Assembly (NCBI GenBank): GCA_937952895.1
Contig: CALFYC010000138.1
Coordinates: forward strand, 1 to 42,686
Source: an uncultured Neisseriaceae bacterium
GTDB lineage: Bacteria; Pseudomonadota; Gammaproteobacteria; Burkholderiales; UBA11063
Length of the DNA stretch: 42,686 bases
Direction: 5' to 3'
Position numbers and translations under genes: made by a program. The notes under the pieces are model-generated. The model searched no databases and had not been told where the DNA came from. It saw only the letters and a program-made list of their open reading frames with translations. Shown piece by piece: positions 9,158-18,202 of this stretch. The first letter of the stretch is position 1. Each line of letters begins with the position of its first letter.

Positions 9158-11683
9158 ATGAGAATAAATCTAAGATTATCAGTTGTTAAAAATTTCCTTT
9201 TCTTGTTAATAGTAATGCTTTCTGGATGTGGAGGCGGCGGTGGTGGTAGTAGTGCCGAGGCTCCTATACCAATTCCAACCCAATATCTATTAGGGACTCT
9301 ACCAAATGGTTCAAAAGTATGGGCTAGTGAAAGTAGTTTTGAAGTGTCAGGCACAGCTCCAACAAGTGGCAGTATAACGATGAGTGGAGGAACCGCTGGA
9401 ATAAGTTATACATTTAGTTTTAGTGTAAGTCCCACAGGGCCGTCAGTAATCGCAAGTCCAAGTGTTTGTACTATTGTGTCAGGAAGTGGTGATAGTTGTC
9501 AGGTCGATTTTAGTTCTGAATCGTCAAGTAACGGTAACTATAATGTAACCGTATCATATGTTGAAAACCTAAATAATAAGTTGCACAAAAGTAACCCAAA
9601 ATTAAATGTAGATGCAACTGCATTGCCAAATCAAATATTATTAGTGGTAAATAATCAAATAAATCCACCAATAGCTGGAATTTTAACGATTAGTCCTTTA
9701 ACTGAATCAAATATTTATGCATCTGAATCAACAGCCGCGACCGTCACATTAACCGGAAGTTCAGGAATAACAACACCTATTGAAGTAACAATTATAAATA
9801 ATAATTCATCAATTGTAGAATTAACTCCAAATACTTGTATTTTAACTACGGAAAGTAATAGTTGTCATATAACATTGGTTGGTGAGAGTGCTGGATTCGC
9901 TACATTTAGTGCTAGTGCAAGTGGCTATGCAACTGTAACATCAGAATCTTTAACTGTTATGGCAAGGCCACAATTTGCTTACTTTACTTCGAGCAATTAT
10001 ATAAATGGATATATCCAGTGTAATGTATTAAATGATGCAATTGATTTAAATAGCTGTAAGTTGGTTAATCCAGATGGTGGAGTATTAAATACCCCCAAAG
10101 GATTAGCTATTTTGCATAATATTGCCTATTTTGTTAATGCAGGTACTAATAGTTATACGCAATGTAATATAAATGCACTAGGTATTGAATCAGACACCTG
10201 TGTTAATGTTATTCCAGGTGATGGTAATATTTTAAATGCGCCAAAAGGTATTGCAATTAATGGTAATTTTGCTTATTTTACTAATTCAGGCAATAATAGT
10301 TATACCCAATGTAATGTAAGTGATTCTGGAATTGAATCAAATAATTGCATAACTACAGTACCACAAGGGGGTGGCGCTTTAGATAATCCTAATGGAATTG
10401 CAGCCCATAATAACTTTGTGTACATTGTGAATAACAACAATTCTAGTTATACCCAATGTAGCATTGGGATTACTGGAATTGAATCTGCTTCCTGTGCAAC
10501 GACAGTTTTAGACCCTGCATTATTAGGTGACGCTAAAAGTGTAGCTGTCAGTGATGATTTTGCTTATTTTACGCATGGGGATAATAGTTATACTCAATGT
10601 GATGTGGGTGAATCAGGGATTGATTCTAGCACTTGCGTAAGCGTGACACCAAGTGGAAGTGGGAAGTTAGATTCACCGTATGGAATTATTATTAAAAATG
10701 ATTCGATTTATTTAAGTAATAGTAATAGCTATACCAAATGTAACATAAATCAATCAGGAATTGAGTCTCTTACTTGTAACACTGCCATAACTGTTAGTGA
10801 GCCAGATGGGTTGGCAATTAATAATAATATAGCTTATTTTGCTAATTTTCAAAATAATAGTTATACTCAATGTAACGTGAGCGAATCTGGAATTATATTA
10901 AGTAGTTGTAATACAACTCAGGTTGGTGGGGAAGGGGCTTTAAATGGACCAATTGGTATAGCAATTTATGCAAATTACGCCTATTTTACAAATATTAATA
11001 ATGGGTATAATCAGTGCGGGATGAATGAGTCGGGAATTGAATCTAATAGCTGTATTGCTGTATCTTCACCCGGAATTTTTGCTGCACCAACTGGTATTGC
11101 AATTAATGGCAATTTTGCTTATTTTTCTAATAGTTTGAGTAATAGGTATACTCAGTGTGCCATGGGAACTACTGGTATTAGTTCAAGCTCTTGTTTTAAT
11201 GTTGTTCCTCCTGAAACTGGTTCTTTTGATTTTCCAATTGGTATAGCAATAAATAACAATTTTATTTATTTTACTAATTATGGTGCGAATAACTATACCA
11301 AATGTAACATAAATGAATCAGGAATTGCATCATCTTCTTGTTTAACACTTGATGATTCTAATATAAATGCTCCATTTGGAATAGCTATAAGTAATACTTT
11401 TGCTTATTTTTCTGACATTACTGATAATTCCTATACTCAGTGTAGTATAGCCGAATCAGGTGGAGTCTTAAGTTCCTGTACTTTAACTACACCGTCTGGA
11501 ATAGGGGCTTTAAAATCTCCAACTGGAGTTGCAGTTAATAATAATTTAATTTATTTTGTTAATAGTAAAAATAATAGCTATACACAATGTAATATAGGTG
11601 AATCTGGGGTTGAGTCTAGTAGTTGTAATACAAACGTTCTAAATTATATATCTGGTGCGCAATTTATGGTTTTGGGCCAATAA
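9158..11683 (+). CDS. Surface lipoprotein with Ig-like domains and a 12-unit paired-cysteine repeat array (copy 1)
   Basis: The 841-residue product starts with a signal peptide whose lipobox LSGC puts the lipidated cysteine at residue 24, followed by a glycine/serine linker. Residues about 40-270 hold two Ig-like beta-sandwich regions, each with a cysteine pair near its end (CTI...SCQV and CIL...SCHI). The rest is twelve tandem units of about 42-51 residues with consensus AYFTNxxNNSYTQCNVxESGIESSSC plus a GALNxPxGIAINxNF tail (here split by plus). Each unit has two cysteines about 12 residues apart. The pattern suggests beta-propeller blades, possibly two six-bladed propellers. AAAGG precedes the ATG. 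No function is known to me; outer-membrane anchoring with ligand or surface binding is inferred. Confidence 0.9.
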   Translation: MRINLRLSVVKNFLFLLIVMLSGCGGGGGGSSAEAPIPIPTQYLLGTLPNGSKVWASESSFEVSGTAPTSGSITMSGGTAGISYTFSFSVSPTGPSVIASPSVCTIVSGSGDSCQVDFSSESSSNGNYNVTVSYVENLNNKLHKSNPKLNVDATALPNQILLVVNNQINPPIAGILTISPLTESNIYASESTAATVTLTGSSGITTPIEVTIINNNSSIVELTPNTCILTTESNSCHITLVGESAGFATFSASASGYATVTSESLTVMARPQFAYFTSSNYINGYIQCNVLNDAIDLNSCKLVNPDGGVLNTPKGLAILHNIAYFVNAGTNSYTQCNINALGIESDTCVNVIPGDGNILNAPKGIAINGNFAYFTNSGNNSYTQCNVSDSGIESNNCITTVPQGGGALDNPNGIAAHNNFVYIVNNNNSSYTQCSIGITGIESASCATTVLDPALLGDAKSVAVSDDFAYFTHGDNSYTQCDVGESGIDSSTCVSVTPSGSGKLDSPYGIIIKNDSIYLSNSNSYTKCNINQSGIESLTCNTAITVSEPDGLAINNNIAYFANFQNNSYTQCNVSESGIILSSCNTTQVGGEGALNGPIGIAIYANYAYFTNINNGYNQCGMNESGIESNSCIAVSSPGIFAAPTGIAINGNFAYFSNSLSNRYTQCAMGTTGISSSSCFNVVPPETGSFDFPIGIAINNNFIYFTNYGANNYTKCNINESGIASSSCLTLDDSNINAPFGIAISNTFAYFSDITDNSYTQCSIAESGGVLSSCTLTTPSGIGALKSPTGVAVNNNLIYFVNSKNNSYTQCNIGESGVESSSCNTNVLNYISGAQFMVLGQ
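9974..11683 (+). repeat. Twelve degenerate in-frame coding repeats (copy 1)
   Basis: Units of about 126-150 bases encode the paired-cysteine blades. The most constant DNA words encode SYTQC and GIA(I/V). The last unit is partial and ends in a distinct tail, GAQFMVLGQ. The sixth unit is the shortest. Confidence 0.85.
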
Positions 11684-11706
11684 GTAAATTTATTAATTCT
11701 TATTTA

Positions 11707-11734
11707 TTGTTTATGGCGAAATGTTTAGTATATA
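11707..11734 (+). promoter_or_regulatory. Possible promoter for the second repeat lipoprotein
   Basis: TTGTTT, a 16-base spacer and TATATA lie in the 90-base gap between the two lipoprotein genes. This would allow the second copy to be transcribed on its own. No terminator is visible in the gap, so read-through from copy 1 is also possible. Confidence 0.45.
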
Positions 11735-11773
11735 TAAAAGCTGAAAATTAATTTAAATAGAGAGATTATTAGT

Positions 11774-14308
11774 ATGAAGAAGGTAAATATAAGTTCATTA
11801 GTAATTAAGGGCTTCCTTTTGATTGGGGTTGCTTTATTAAGTGGGTGTGCGGGAAGTGATGGTCCGCCACCTATTGTGGCTACGATGGATGCAACGCAAT
11901 ATGCGCTAGGGGTTTTACCTAATGGCTCAACGGTTTGGGTTAGTGAAAGTAATTTTGCTGTTTCTAATTCAGCGCCAACAAGCGGTAGTTTAATGATCAG
12001 TGGTGGAACCCCTGGTGTAAGTTATACATTTAGCTTTAGCGTCAATCCAAGCGGTCCTGGTGTAACATCAAATCCAAATACTTGCACAATTATTTCAGGA
12101 AGTGGGAATAATTGTCAATTAAACTTTAACTCTGGATCATCAAGTATTGGAAACTATAATGTTACAGTATCATATATTCAAAATGTAACTAGTAATTTAA
12201 ATCATACTAATCAAAAATTAAATGTAAATGCTACAGCATTACCTAATACAATATTATTAACTGTAAATAACCAGTTAAGCCAACCTATAGCTGGAGGTTT
12301 AAGTATAAGCCCATTTGTTGAATCTAATGTTGTTGTTGACGGATTTACAATAGCAACGGTAACTTTGACAGGAAGCTCGGGAATTACAACTCCAATATCT
12401 GTAAATTTGAGTAATAATGATCCATCTATTGTAGAACTAAGTCCAAATAGTTGTAATTTAACGACTGAGAGTAATAGTTGTCAGGTTATATTAACAGGAG
12501 AAAGTCTTGGGGTCGCTACCTTTAGTGCATCCGCAACTGGGTATGTATCTGTAACATCTGAATCTGTTGCTATTAAGACAGAAAGTCTAAAGTTTGCTTA
12601 TTTCACTTCTAATGCTTATCAGCATAGTTATATTCAATGCGATGTTTTAAGTAATGTTATCAATTTAGGTAGCTGTGAATTAATTACTCCAAATGGTAAT
12701 GGTGCATTAAATGTTCCAAGAGGAATTACTATTTCGAATGGTATTGCTTATATTGCCAATTATGCAGGTAATAGCTATACGCAATGTAATGTTGGTGAAT
12801 CTGGAATTGAGTCGGATACTTGTGTAACCAGTGCTCCTCAAACTGGATGGAGTTTAGAAAGTCCTTCTGGTGTTACTGTGCGTAATCATTTTATATATTT
12901 TGCTAATTATTCCGGAAATAGCTATACTCAGTGTAAGTTTGGGATCATGGGTATTGAATCAAGTACTTGTTCCACTAAAACTCCAAGTGGAAACGGTGCT
13001 TTATCAGGTCCAACAGGTATAGTGGTTTCGAATGGCTTTGCTTATATTGCCAATAGGACTAATAATAGTTATACTCAATGTAATGTTAATGAATCTGGGG
13101 TTAAATTAGATACTTGTTCAACCATATTTTTAGAAAGCACATTGCTCAAGAGCCCAAGAGGAGTTACTGCTGATAATAATTTTGTTTATTTTACTCATGG
13201 CGGTGGTAGCTATACACAATGTAGAACTGGTGCTTCAGGAATTGAATCAAGTAGTTGTATTAGCATAACTCCAACTGGCAGTGGAGTTATGAATGCTCCA
13301 ATTGGAATTAGTATTAAGAATGGTTTTGTATATTTTGCTAATGGCAGTAGCAACACTCAATGTAGTGTAACTGAATCAGGAATAAACTCTAGTACTTGTA
13401 ATACAGCAATAGTTGTTGACCAACCAACTGGAATTGCAATTGATAATAATATTGCCTATTTCTCTGATAGTGGAAATAATACTTATACACGTTGTGCCAT
13501 AAATGAATCAGGGATTATATTTAATAGCTGTTCTACAACATTAATAAATGGTCCTGGAGCTTTAAATGGGCCAATTGGGATAGCTATTAATAATCATTTA
13601 GCTTATTTCTCTAATGTCGAAAGCGGTTACAATCAATGTGCTATAGACGAAGCTGGAGTTCTTGAATCAAACAGTTGTATTGAGGTGCTTAATAGTAATG
13701 TTTTTGGTTTGACAACTGGAGTTGCGATTTCTGGTGATTTTGCGTATTTTACAAATCTTGATAACAGCTATACGCAGTGTAATGTGAATGAAACTGGTAT
13801 TGAATCAAGTAGCTGTAATAAAAATACTTTAAGTGAATTGGAAAGTTTTACTCTAACTTTTGGGGTGGCAGTTTCAGGTGATTTTGCGTATTTTACTAAT
13901 GCTGTAGGCTTTAATTATGTACAATGCCATGTGGGAGAATCTGGGATTGAATCTGGTTGTATTTCAAGAAATCCAACTACGGGAGTTTTAAATGGAGCAT
14001 TTGGAATAGCTATTCATAATGATTTTGCCTATATTGTAAATGATGGCGGTAACTCTTATGCTCAATGCGATGTTGGAGAATCTGGGATTGAGGCACATAC
14101 TTGTATTCTGAAAATTCCTTCTGGTAATGGAGCTTTGAATGCGCCAAAAGGAATTGCAATTCAAGATGATTTTGCTTATATTGCAAATAGTACAAATAAT
14201 AGCTATACTCAGTGTAATCTAGATGGATCCGGAATTCAAGTTGATAGTTGTAAAACGAAAATTATGAATTATTTAGCAAAGGCGGAATTTATAGTATTAA
14301 GTAAATAA
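11774..14308 (+). CDS. Surface lipoprotein with Ig-like domains and a 12-unit paired-cysteine repeat array (copy 2)
   Basis: Tandem paralogue of the preceding gene, 844 residues. The lipobox is LLSGC with lipidated cysteine 25. The N-terminal half aligns closely with copy 1 (for example TQYALGVLPNGSTVW against TQYLLGTLPNGSKVW), and the array again has twelve units. Individual units match by position: unit 5 has the THG variant, unit 6 is the shortest, unit 8 has GYNQC, and unit 12 ends in a related tail (AEFIVLSK). This shows the array existed before the gene duplicated. AGAGAG precedes the ATG. Role is unknown; a surface-exposed adhesin or binding protein is an inference from the lipoprotein signal and repeat type. 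Confidence 0.9.
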   Translation: MKKVNISSLVIKGFLLIGVALLSGCAGSDGPPPIVATMDATQYALGVLPNGSTVWVSESNFAVSNSAPTSGSLMISGGTPGVSYTFSFSVNPSGPGVTSNPNTCTIISGSGNNCQLNFNSGSSSIGNYNVTVSYIQNVTSNLNHTNQKLNVNATALPNTILLTVNNQLSQPIAGGLSISPFVESNVVVDGFTIATVTLTGSSGITTPISVNLSNNDPSIVELSPNSCNLTTESNSCQVILTGESLGVATFSASATGYVSVTSESVAIKTESLKFAYFTSNAYQHSYIQCDVLSNVINLGSCELITPNGNGALNVPRGITISNGIAYIANYAGNSYTQCNVGESGIESDTCVTSAPQTGWSLESPSGVTVRNHFIYFANYSGNSYTQCKFGIMGIESSTCSTKTPSGNGALSGPTGIVVSNGFAYIANRTNNSYTQCNVNESGVKLDTCSTIFLESTLLKSPRGVTADNNFVYFTHGGGSYTQCRTGASGIESSSCISITPTGSGVMNAPIGISIKNGFVYFANGSSNTQCSVTESGINSSTCNTAIVVDQPTGIAIDNNIAYFSDSGNNTYTRCAINESGIIFNSCSTTLINGPGALNGPIGIAINNHLAYFSNVESGYNQCAIDEAGVLESNSCIEVLNSNVFGLTTGVAISGDFAYFTNLDNSYTQCNVNETGIESSSCNKNTLSELESFTLTFGVAVSGDFAYFTNAVGFNYVQCHVGESGIESGCISRNPTTGVLNGAFGIAIHNDFAYIVNDGGNSYAQCDVGESGIEAHTCILKIPSGNGALNAPKGIAIQDDFAYIANSTNNSYTQCNLDGSGIQVDSCKTKIMNYLAKAEFIVLSK
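12593..14308 (+). repeat. Twelve degenerate in-frame coding repeats (copy 2)
   Basis: Same repeat family as copy 1, with units of about 126-150 bases. Differences are spread along the array, and unit order is conserved with copy 1, which argues against frequent recombination between units. Confidence 0.85.
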
Positions 14309-14400
14309 TATAAATTTGAATATCTATCTTTGAAAAGGTTTTCACTTGATATACTAAATGTATACTAAGTCCTAACTTCAATATCTATTTTTTAATAAAG

Positions 14401-14440
14401 ACTAATTAAGCTAACAAATTCTATTGTTAGCTTAATTAGT
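14401..14440. repeat. Perfect 17-bp inverted repeat
   Basis: Two perfectly complementary 17-base arms (14401-14417 and 14424-14440) enclose a six-base loop, in the gap between the second repeat lipoprotein and corA. The downstream bases are not a clean T-run (TCGCTCG), so classic Rho-independent termination is uncertain; it may still stabilise the lipoprotein mRNA 3' end. The rest of the gap, 14309-14578, shows nothing else I can support. Confidence 0.75.
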
Positions 14441-14578
14441 TCGCTCGTTCATATTTCATTAAATCGCTATCACTACAGATATCATTAATAAGATAATTAC
14501 ATGTTAAAATACGCTTGATTATGTCATTTCACCACGGATTAATATGTTTGTAGATTTGTTTTGTTAAGGATATTTATT

Positions 14579-15649
14579 ATGGCATCAGACTTAAAAAAGC
14601 GAATTAAGAAAGTTGGTCAGTTACCAGGAACTTTAGTATATACTGGTGCAAATACTAATTTAGAATCAAAAGTTACAGTTCTATCATATAATCAGAATTC
14701 TTGGAGTGAGTCTGCTGATAATAAATTTACTCTAAATTTACTTAAAGAACAAAAAAAAAATAGTATAACCTGGGTTCATGTAGAGGGATTATGTAATATT
14801 GAACTTATTGAAGCAGTCACTAAGCATTATAGTCTACATCCATTGACCGTGGAAGATATTTTAAGTGTTGCACAGCGCTCAAAAATTGAAGAATTTAGTG
14901 ATTATATATTTATAACTATGAAAGTATTATTATGTGATGAAGAATTAGATAAAGAGGATTTTGAGCAATTGAGTATTATTATTGGTCAAAATTTCGTTTT
15001 ATCATTTTTAGAAAGGGATATTCCAATTTTTGAGTCGATTCGAAATCGAATCAAATCAAATAATAATCAAGCATTTTTAAGTCATGGGAGTGATTATCTT
15101 GCATACCGTTTAATGGATAGTACCATAGATCAATATTTTTTAGTAATTGAAAAATTAAATGATCGAATTGAAAACTTGGAAGGCTCGAGCTTTTTAAAGC
15201 CAAGTAATAACAATGCTCATGAACTTTATCACTTAAAACATAAATTACTCTTATTACATAAATCAGTTTGGCCAACCCGTGAAGCAATCAGTCATCTACT
15301 GCAGATAGATCATAAATTTATTAATCCAGCGATACGATTATATTATCGAGATATTTATGATCATGTAGTTCAAGCTATAGAAATTATTGAGAATCTTCGA
15401 GATATTTTATCGAGTATTTTAGAAGTCTATTTATCTTTAGTTACAAATCGATTAAATGAGGTTATGAAAGTTTTAACAATTATGTCGACCTTATTTATTC
15501 CAGCAACATTTATTACTAGTCTTTATGGGATGAATTTTAAATATATGCCTGAATTAAATTGGCGTTTCGGGTATCCTATTGTATTAGTCGCAATCAGTGT
15601 GATTTTTAGTTGTATGTTAATCTATTTTAGACGTAAAAAATGGCTTTAG
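14579..15649 (+). CDS. corA: CorA-family magnesium/divalent metal transporter
   Basis: Inner-membrane Mg2+ channel of 356 residues. A large cytoplasmic N-terminal alpha/beta region precedes a long helical stalk and two C-terminal transmembrane helices. The signature GMN occurs as SLYGMNFKYMPEL just after the first helix, and the protein ends with basic residues (RRKKWL). The frame extends upstream to a TTG, but the ATG at 14579 has AAGGA eight bases before it and is the likely start. It stands alone between a lipoprotein and serS, which has its own promoter. CorA-type proteins can also carry Co2+, Ni2+ or Zn2+ (ZntB group); the GMN favours Mg2+. Confidence 0.93.
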   Translation: MASDLKKRIKKVGQLPGTLVYTGANTNLESKVTVLSYNQNSWSESADNKFTLNLLKEQKKNSITWVHVEGLCNIELIEAVTKHYSLHPLTVEDILSVAQRSKIEEFSDYIFITMKVLLCDEELDKEDFEQLSIIIGQNFVLSFLERDIPIFESIRNRIKSNNNQAFLSHGSDYLAYRLMDSTIDQYFLVIEKLNDRIENLEGSSFLKPSNNNAHELYHLKHKLLLLHKSVWPTREAISHLLQIDHKFINPAIRLYYRDIYDHVVQAIEIIENLRDILSSILEVYLSLVTNRLNEVMKVLTIMSTLFIPATFITSLYGMNFKYMPELNWRFGYPIVLVAISVIFSCMLIYFRRKKWL

Positions 15650-15683
15650 AGATTTATACCAAAATTAAGTTGCCACATGGCTA

Positions 15684-15692
15684 TGGTATAAT
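15684..15692 (+). promoter_or_regulatory. Extended -10 promoter of serS
   Basis: TGGTATAAT is a perfect extended -10 element (TGn plus TATAAT). No good -35 hexamer is seen 17 bases upstream, as expected for this class. The transcript would start about 22 bases before the serS ATG. Confidence 0.7.
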
Positions 15693-15720
15693 ATCCAACT
15701 TTATTTAAGGATATACAAGT

Positions 15721-16992
15721 ATGTTAGATATTAATTTATTAAGAAACCAATTAGCTGAAACTGCAGAAAAATTACTAGCTAAGAAATTTAAATTAGATGT
15801 TGAACATTTTAATCAACTTGAGGCTACACGTAAAAGTTTGCAAGTTAAGATGGAAGAATTACAAGCAACTAGAAATAGCAAATCTAAAGAAATCGGGATA
15901 TTAAAATCTAAGGGTGAAGATGTTAGTAAAATTATGCAAGAAGTCTCAAGTTTGGGTGAAGCATTAAAATCTTCTGAACAAGATTTTAGTAAAATTCAAA
16001 ATCAGATTAATCAATTATTATATATAATGCCTAATTTGTTACATGAGTCTGTTCCAATTGGCCAAGATGAATTAGACAATAAAGAAATTCGTCGAGTTGG
16101 AGTGCCTAAGAGTTTTGATTTTCAGGTTAAAGATCATGTTGATTTAGGTGCTAATTTATCTAATCAATTAGATTTTGAAACTGCAACTAAACTATCTGGT
16201 AGTCGTTTTGTGGTTTTAAAAAATAAAATTGCCAAACTTCATCGAGCATTAGCCCAATTTATGCTAGATACACATATTGAGGAGCATGGCTATACTGAAC
16301 TTTATGTTCCTTACATGGTTACTCCGAAAACAATGTTTGGAACTGGACAATTACCCAAGTTTGAGCAAGATGTGTTTAAAACAAAACGCGGGGAAGATGA
16401 ATTATATTTAATTCCAACTGCAGAAGTTCCTGTAACCAGTATGGTAAGTGAAACAATTTTAAAATTAAATGAACTACCTTTAAAATTTGTAGCTCATACT
16501 CCATGTTTTCGTAGTGAAGCTGGTAGTTATGGTCGAGATACTCGTGGGATGATTAGAATGCATCAATTTGATAAAGTTGAAATGGTGCAAGTGGTTCATC
16601 CAGAGAAATCATTTGCAGCATTAGAAGAAATGACCTTACATGCAGAAAATATTCTAAAGAAGTTAGAATTACCTTATCGAGTAATGCTTCTTTGTAGTGG
16701 TGATACAGGTTTTTGTGCAACCAAAACGTATGATTTAGAAGTGTGGATTCCATCTCAAAATACCTATCGTGAAATTTCTTCATGTTCCAATGTGGGCGAT
16801 TTTCAAGCACGTCGAATGATGACTCGATTTAAAAATGAAGAAGGTAAAAATGAATTTGTGCATACTTTGAATGGTTCTGGATTAGCTGTTGGTAGAACGT
16901 TGGTTGCACTTTTAGAAAATTATCAAAATGCAGATGGCTCAATTACAATTCCTAAAGTATTAGTGCCATATATGCATTGTGAATCAATATAA
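15721..16992 (+). CDS. serS: Serine--tRNA ligase
   Basis: Class II synthetase that charges tRNA-Ser (and tRNA-Sec if present). Residues about 27-100 form the antiparallel coiled-coil arm that grips the long variable arm of tRNA-Ser. The catalytic core shows motif 2 (FRSEAGSYGRDTRGMIRMHQ) and motif 3 (GSGLAVGRTLVALLENYQ), and the TAEVP serine-binding element. Length, 423 residues, is normal. AAGGATA precedes the ATG with an extended -10 promoter just upstream. A 2Fe-2S ferredoxin gene follows 12 bases later. Confidence 0.98.
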   Translation: MLDINLLRNQLAETAEKLLAKKFKLDVEHFNQLEATRKSLQVKMEELQATRNSKSKEIGILKSKGEDVSKIMQEVSSLGEALKSSEQDFSKIQNQINQLLYIMPNLLHESVPIGQDELDNKEIRRVGVPKSFDFQVKDHVDLGANLSNQLDFETATKLSGSRFVVLKNKIAKLHRALAQFMLDTHIEEHGYTELYVPYMVTPKTMFGTGQLPKFEQDVFKTKRGEDELYLIPTAEVPVTSMVSETILKLNELPLKFVAHTPCFRSEAGSYGRDTRGMIRMHQFDKVEMVQVVHPEKSFAALEEMTLHAENILKKLELPYRVMLLCSGDTGFCATKTYDLEVWIPSQNTYREISSCSNVGDFQARRMMTRFKNEEGKNEFVHTLNGSGLAVGRTLVALLENYQNADGSITIPKVLVPYMHCESI

Positions 16993-17004
16993 TGGAAGAT
17001 ATAG

Positions 17005-17307
17005 ATGTATTATAAAAAGCACGCATTTTTTTGTACAAATAAAAAAGCTGATGGGACAGGTTGTGGATCTTTAATTAGTGAATCTTCAATTAATATAGCA
17101 AAAATTAATCTACAAACCCTGGATTCTTGGGGTGAGGGAAAGGTCAGGATTAGTCGAGCAGGTTGTCTTGGAAGATGTGCTGAAGGGCCAGCTTGTGTGG
17201 TTTATCCAGATAATGTATGGTATAGTTATGTTGATGAAGATGATATTGAAGAGATTACAAAAAGCCATCTAATTAGTGATCAACCAGTTGAACGACTAAA
17301 GATTTAG
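17005..17307 (+). CDS. Thioredoxin-fold (2Fe-2S) ferredoxin
   Basis: Protein of 100 residues resembling the shethna/NuoE-like thioredoxin-fold ferredoxins. Likely cluster ligands are Cys10, Cys20, Cys54 and Cys58, in FFCTN...GTGCG and AGCLGRCAEGP; a further Cys64 lies nearby. It would act as a cytoplasmic one-electron carrier, but its partner is unknown. It starts 12 bases after serS and is probably co-transcribed with it. Stand-alone copies of this family are common in betaproteobacteria and some gammaproteobacteria. Confidence 0.88.
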   Translation: MYYKKHAFFCTNKKADGTGCGSLISESSINIAKINLQTLDSWGEGKVRISRAGCLGRCAEGPACVVYPDNVWYSYVDEDDIEEITKSHLISDQPVERLKI

Positions 17308-17502
17308 TTTTGATTTAAAGTAGACTTTTTAATACCAATTAAGAACAAGCAGTAAAAATTTGTCTTATTCAAGAGTTTTGCAGCTTTATCTATTTAATAT
17401 TTATTAATGTTATATCTAATATTATACTTCAGTTAAAAGCCCAACTCCAGGTGCTATCTTTATAAAAATTTATTTAATGGTTATACTTTTTAATAAAATA
17501 TC

Positions 17503-18180
17503 TCAGATTTCAATACTCTTATTATTGTTGACTGGATAACGCTTTCTTAATTTTAACCAGTTAAATAATCCTCTAACAGCAATTATCAATAGCACAAAAT
17601 AAGACAATGAAACAAAAGGCGTATTTTTAATTAAATAAATAACTACAATAATTGCATCATTAATAATCCACAGAATGAATGCATTAGCACATTTACGAAT
17701 CTGCCAAATTGTTGCGGCAAGCCCTATGACTGCGATTGAGCTATCAGCATAAGGTAATGATACCGGATGGTCTGATAGACTTGGTGCCATGTGATTTAGG
17801 TCGTTAATAATAAAGCCAACCACTAATATTCCAATAACAATGGCAATAGCAAAAATAATGCGTTCCTTAATTGAGGCCGAATAGGTAATAATGTTACCAT
17901 TTTTAAGTATAACAGGATCTTGACTCCATTTATACCAACCATAACAATTGGCAATTAAAAACATTATTTGAATTACAACATCAGGGTAAAGTTTAAATTG
18001 GAAAAATATAAATGTATAAAGACAAACCCCAATAATACTTAATAGCCAGCTCCAAATATTGGCTCTAGCGATTAATATGGCTGCCATAAAAGTAAAGATA
18101 ATACCAATAAATTCTATATAGCTCACTGAGCAGTTTAATAGAGTGAATAAAGTATTATTTACCGAAAATAGGTTTAGCAT
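17503..18180 (-). CDS. PnuC-family vitamin transporter (copy B)
   Basis: Inner-membrane protein of 225 residues with about seven hydrophobic segments and the family hallmarks LYPDVVIQ, NCYGWYKW and a later ADSSIAVIGLAATIWQIRK region followed by LWIINDAI. PnuC-type proteins carry out facilitated uptake of unphosphorylated vitamins, chiefly nicotinamide riboside; relatives take thiamine (PnuT) or riboflavin (PnuX). The substrate is not evident because no salvage kinase lies nearby. It follows its paralogue by 22 bases and has AAAGG 11 bases before the ATG, so the two form one operon. Confidence 0.88.
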   Translation of the reverse strand: MLNLFSVNNTLFTLLNCSVSYIEFIGIIFTFMAAILIARANIWSWLLSIIGVCLYTFIFFQFKLYPDVVIQIMFLIANCYGWYKWSQDPVILKNGNIITYSASIKERIIFAIAIVIGILVVGFIINDLNHMAPSLSDHPVSLPYADSSIAVIGLAATIWQIRKCANAFILWIINDAIIVVIYLIKNTPFVSLSYFVLLIIAVRGLFNWLKLRKRYPVNNNKSIEI

Positions 18181-18202
18181 ATTTTAAAACCTTTATAAAA
18201 AT

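Noticed and set aside
9115..9354. Minus-strand open frame of 79 codons over the start of the first repeat lipoprotein
   Set aside because: Proline run is the antisense of the lipoprotein's glycine linker; no Shine-Dalgarno and the plus-strand gene has a full lipobox.
9974..14308. Possible CRISPR-like array because of regular repeats
   Set aside because: The repeats are in-frame, degenerate and protein-coding, with no identical short repeats or unique spacers.
17308..17502. Possible small gene between the ferredoxin and the pnuC pair
   Set aside because: No frame of useful length with a ribosome binding site, and no clear hairpin; left as plain convergent spacer.
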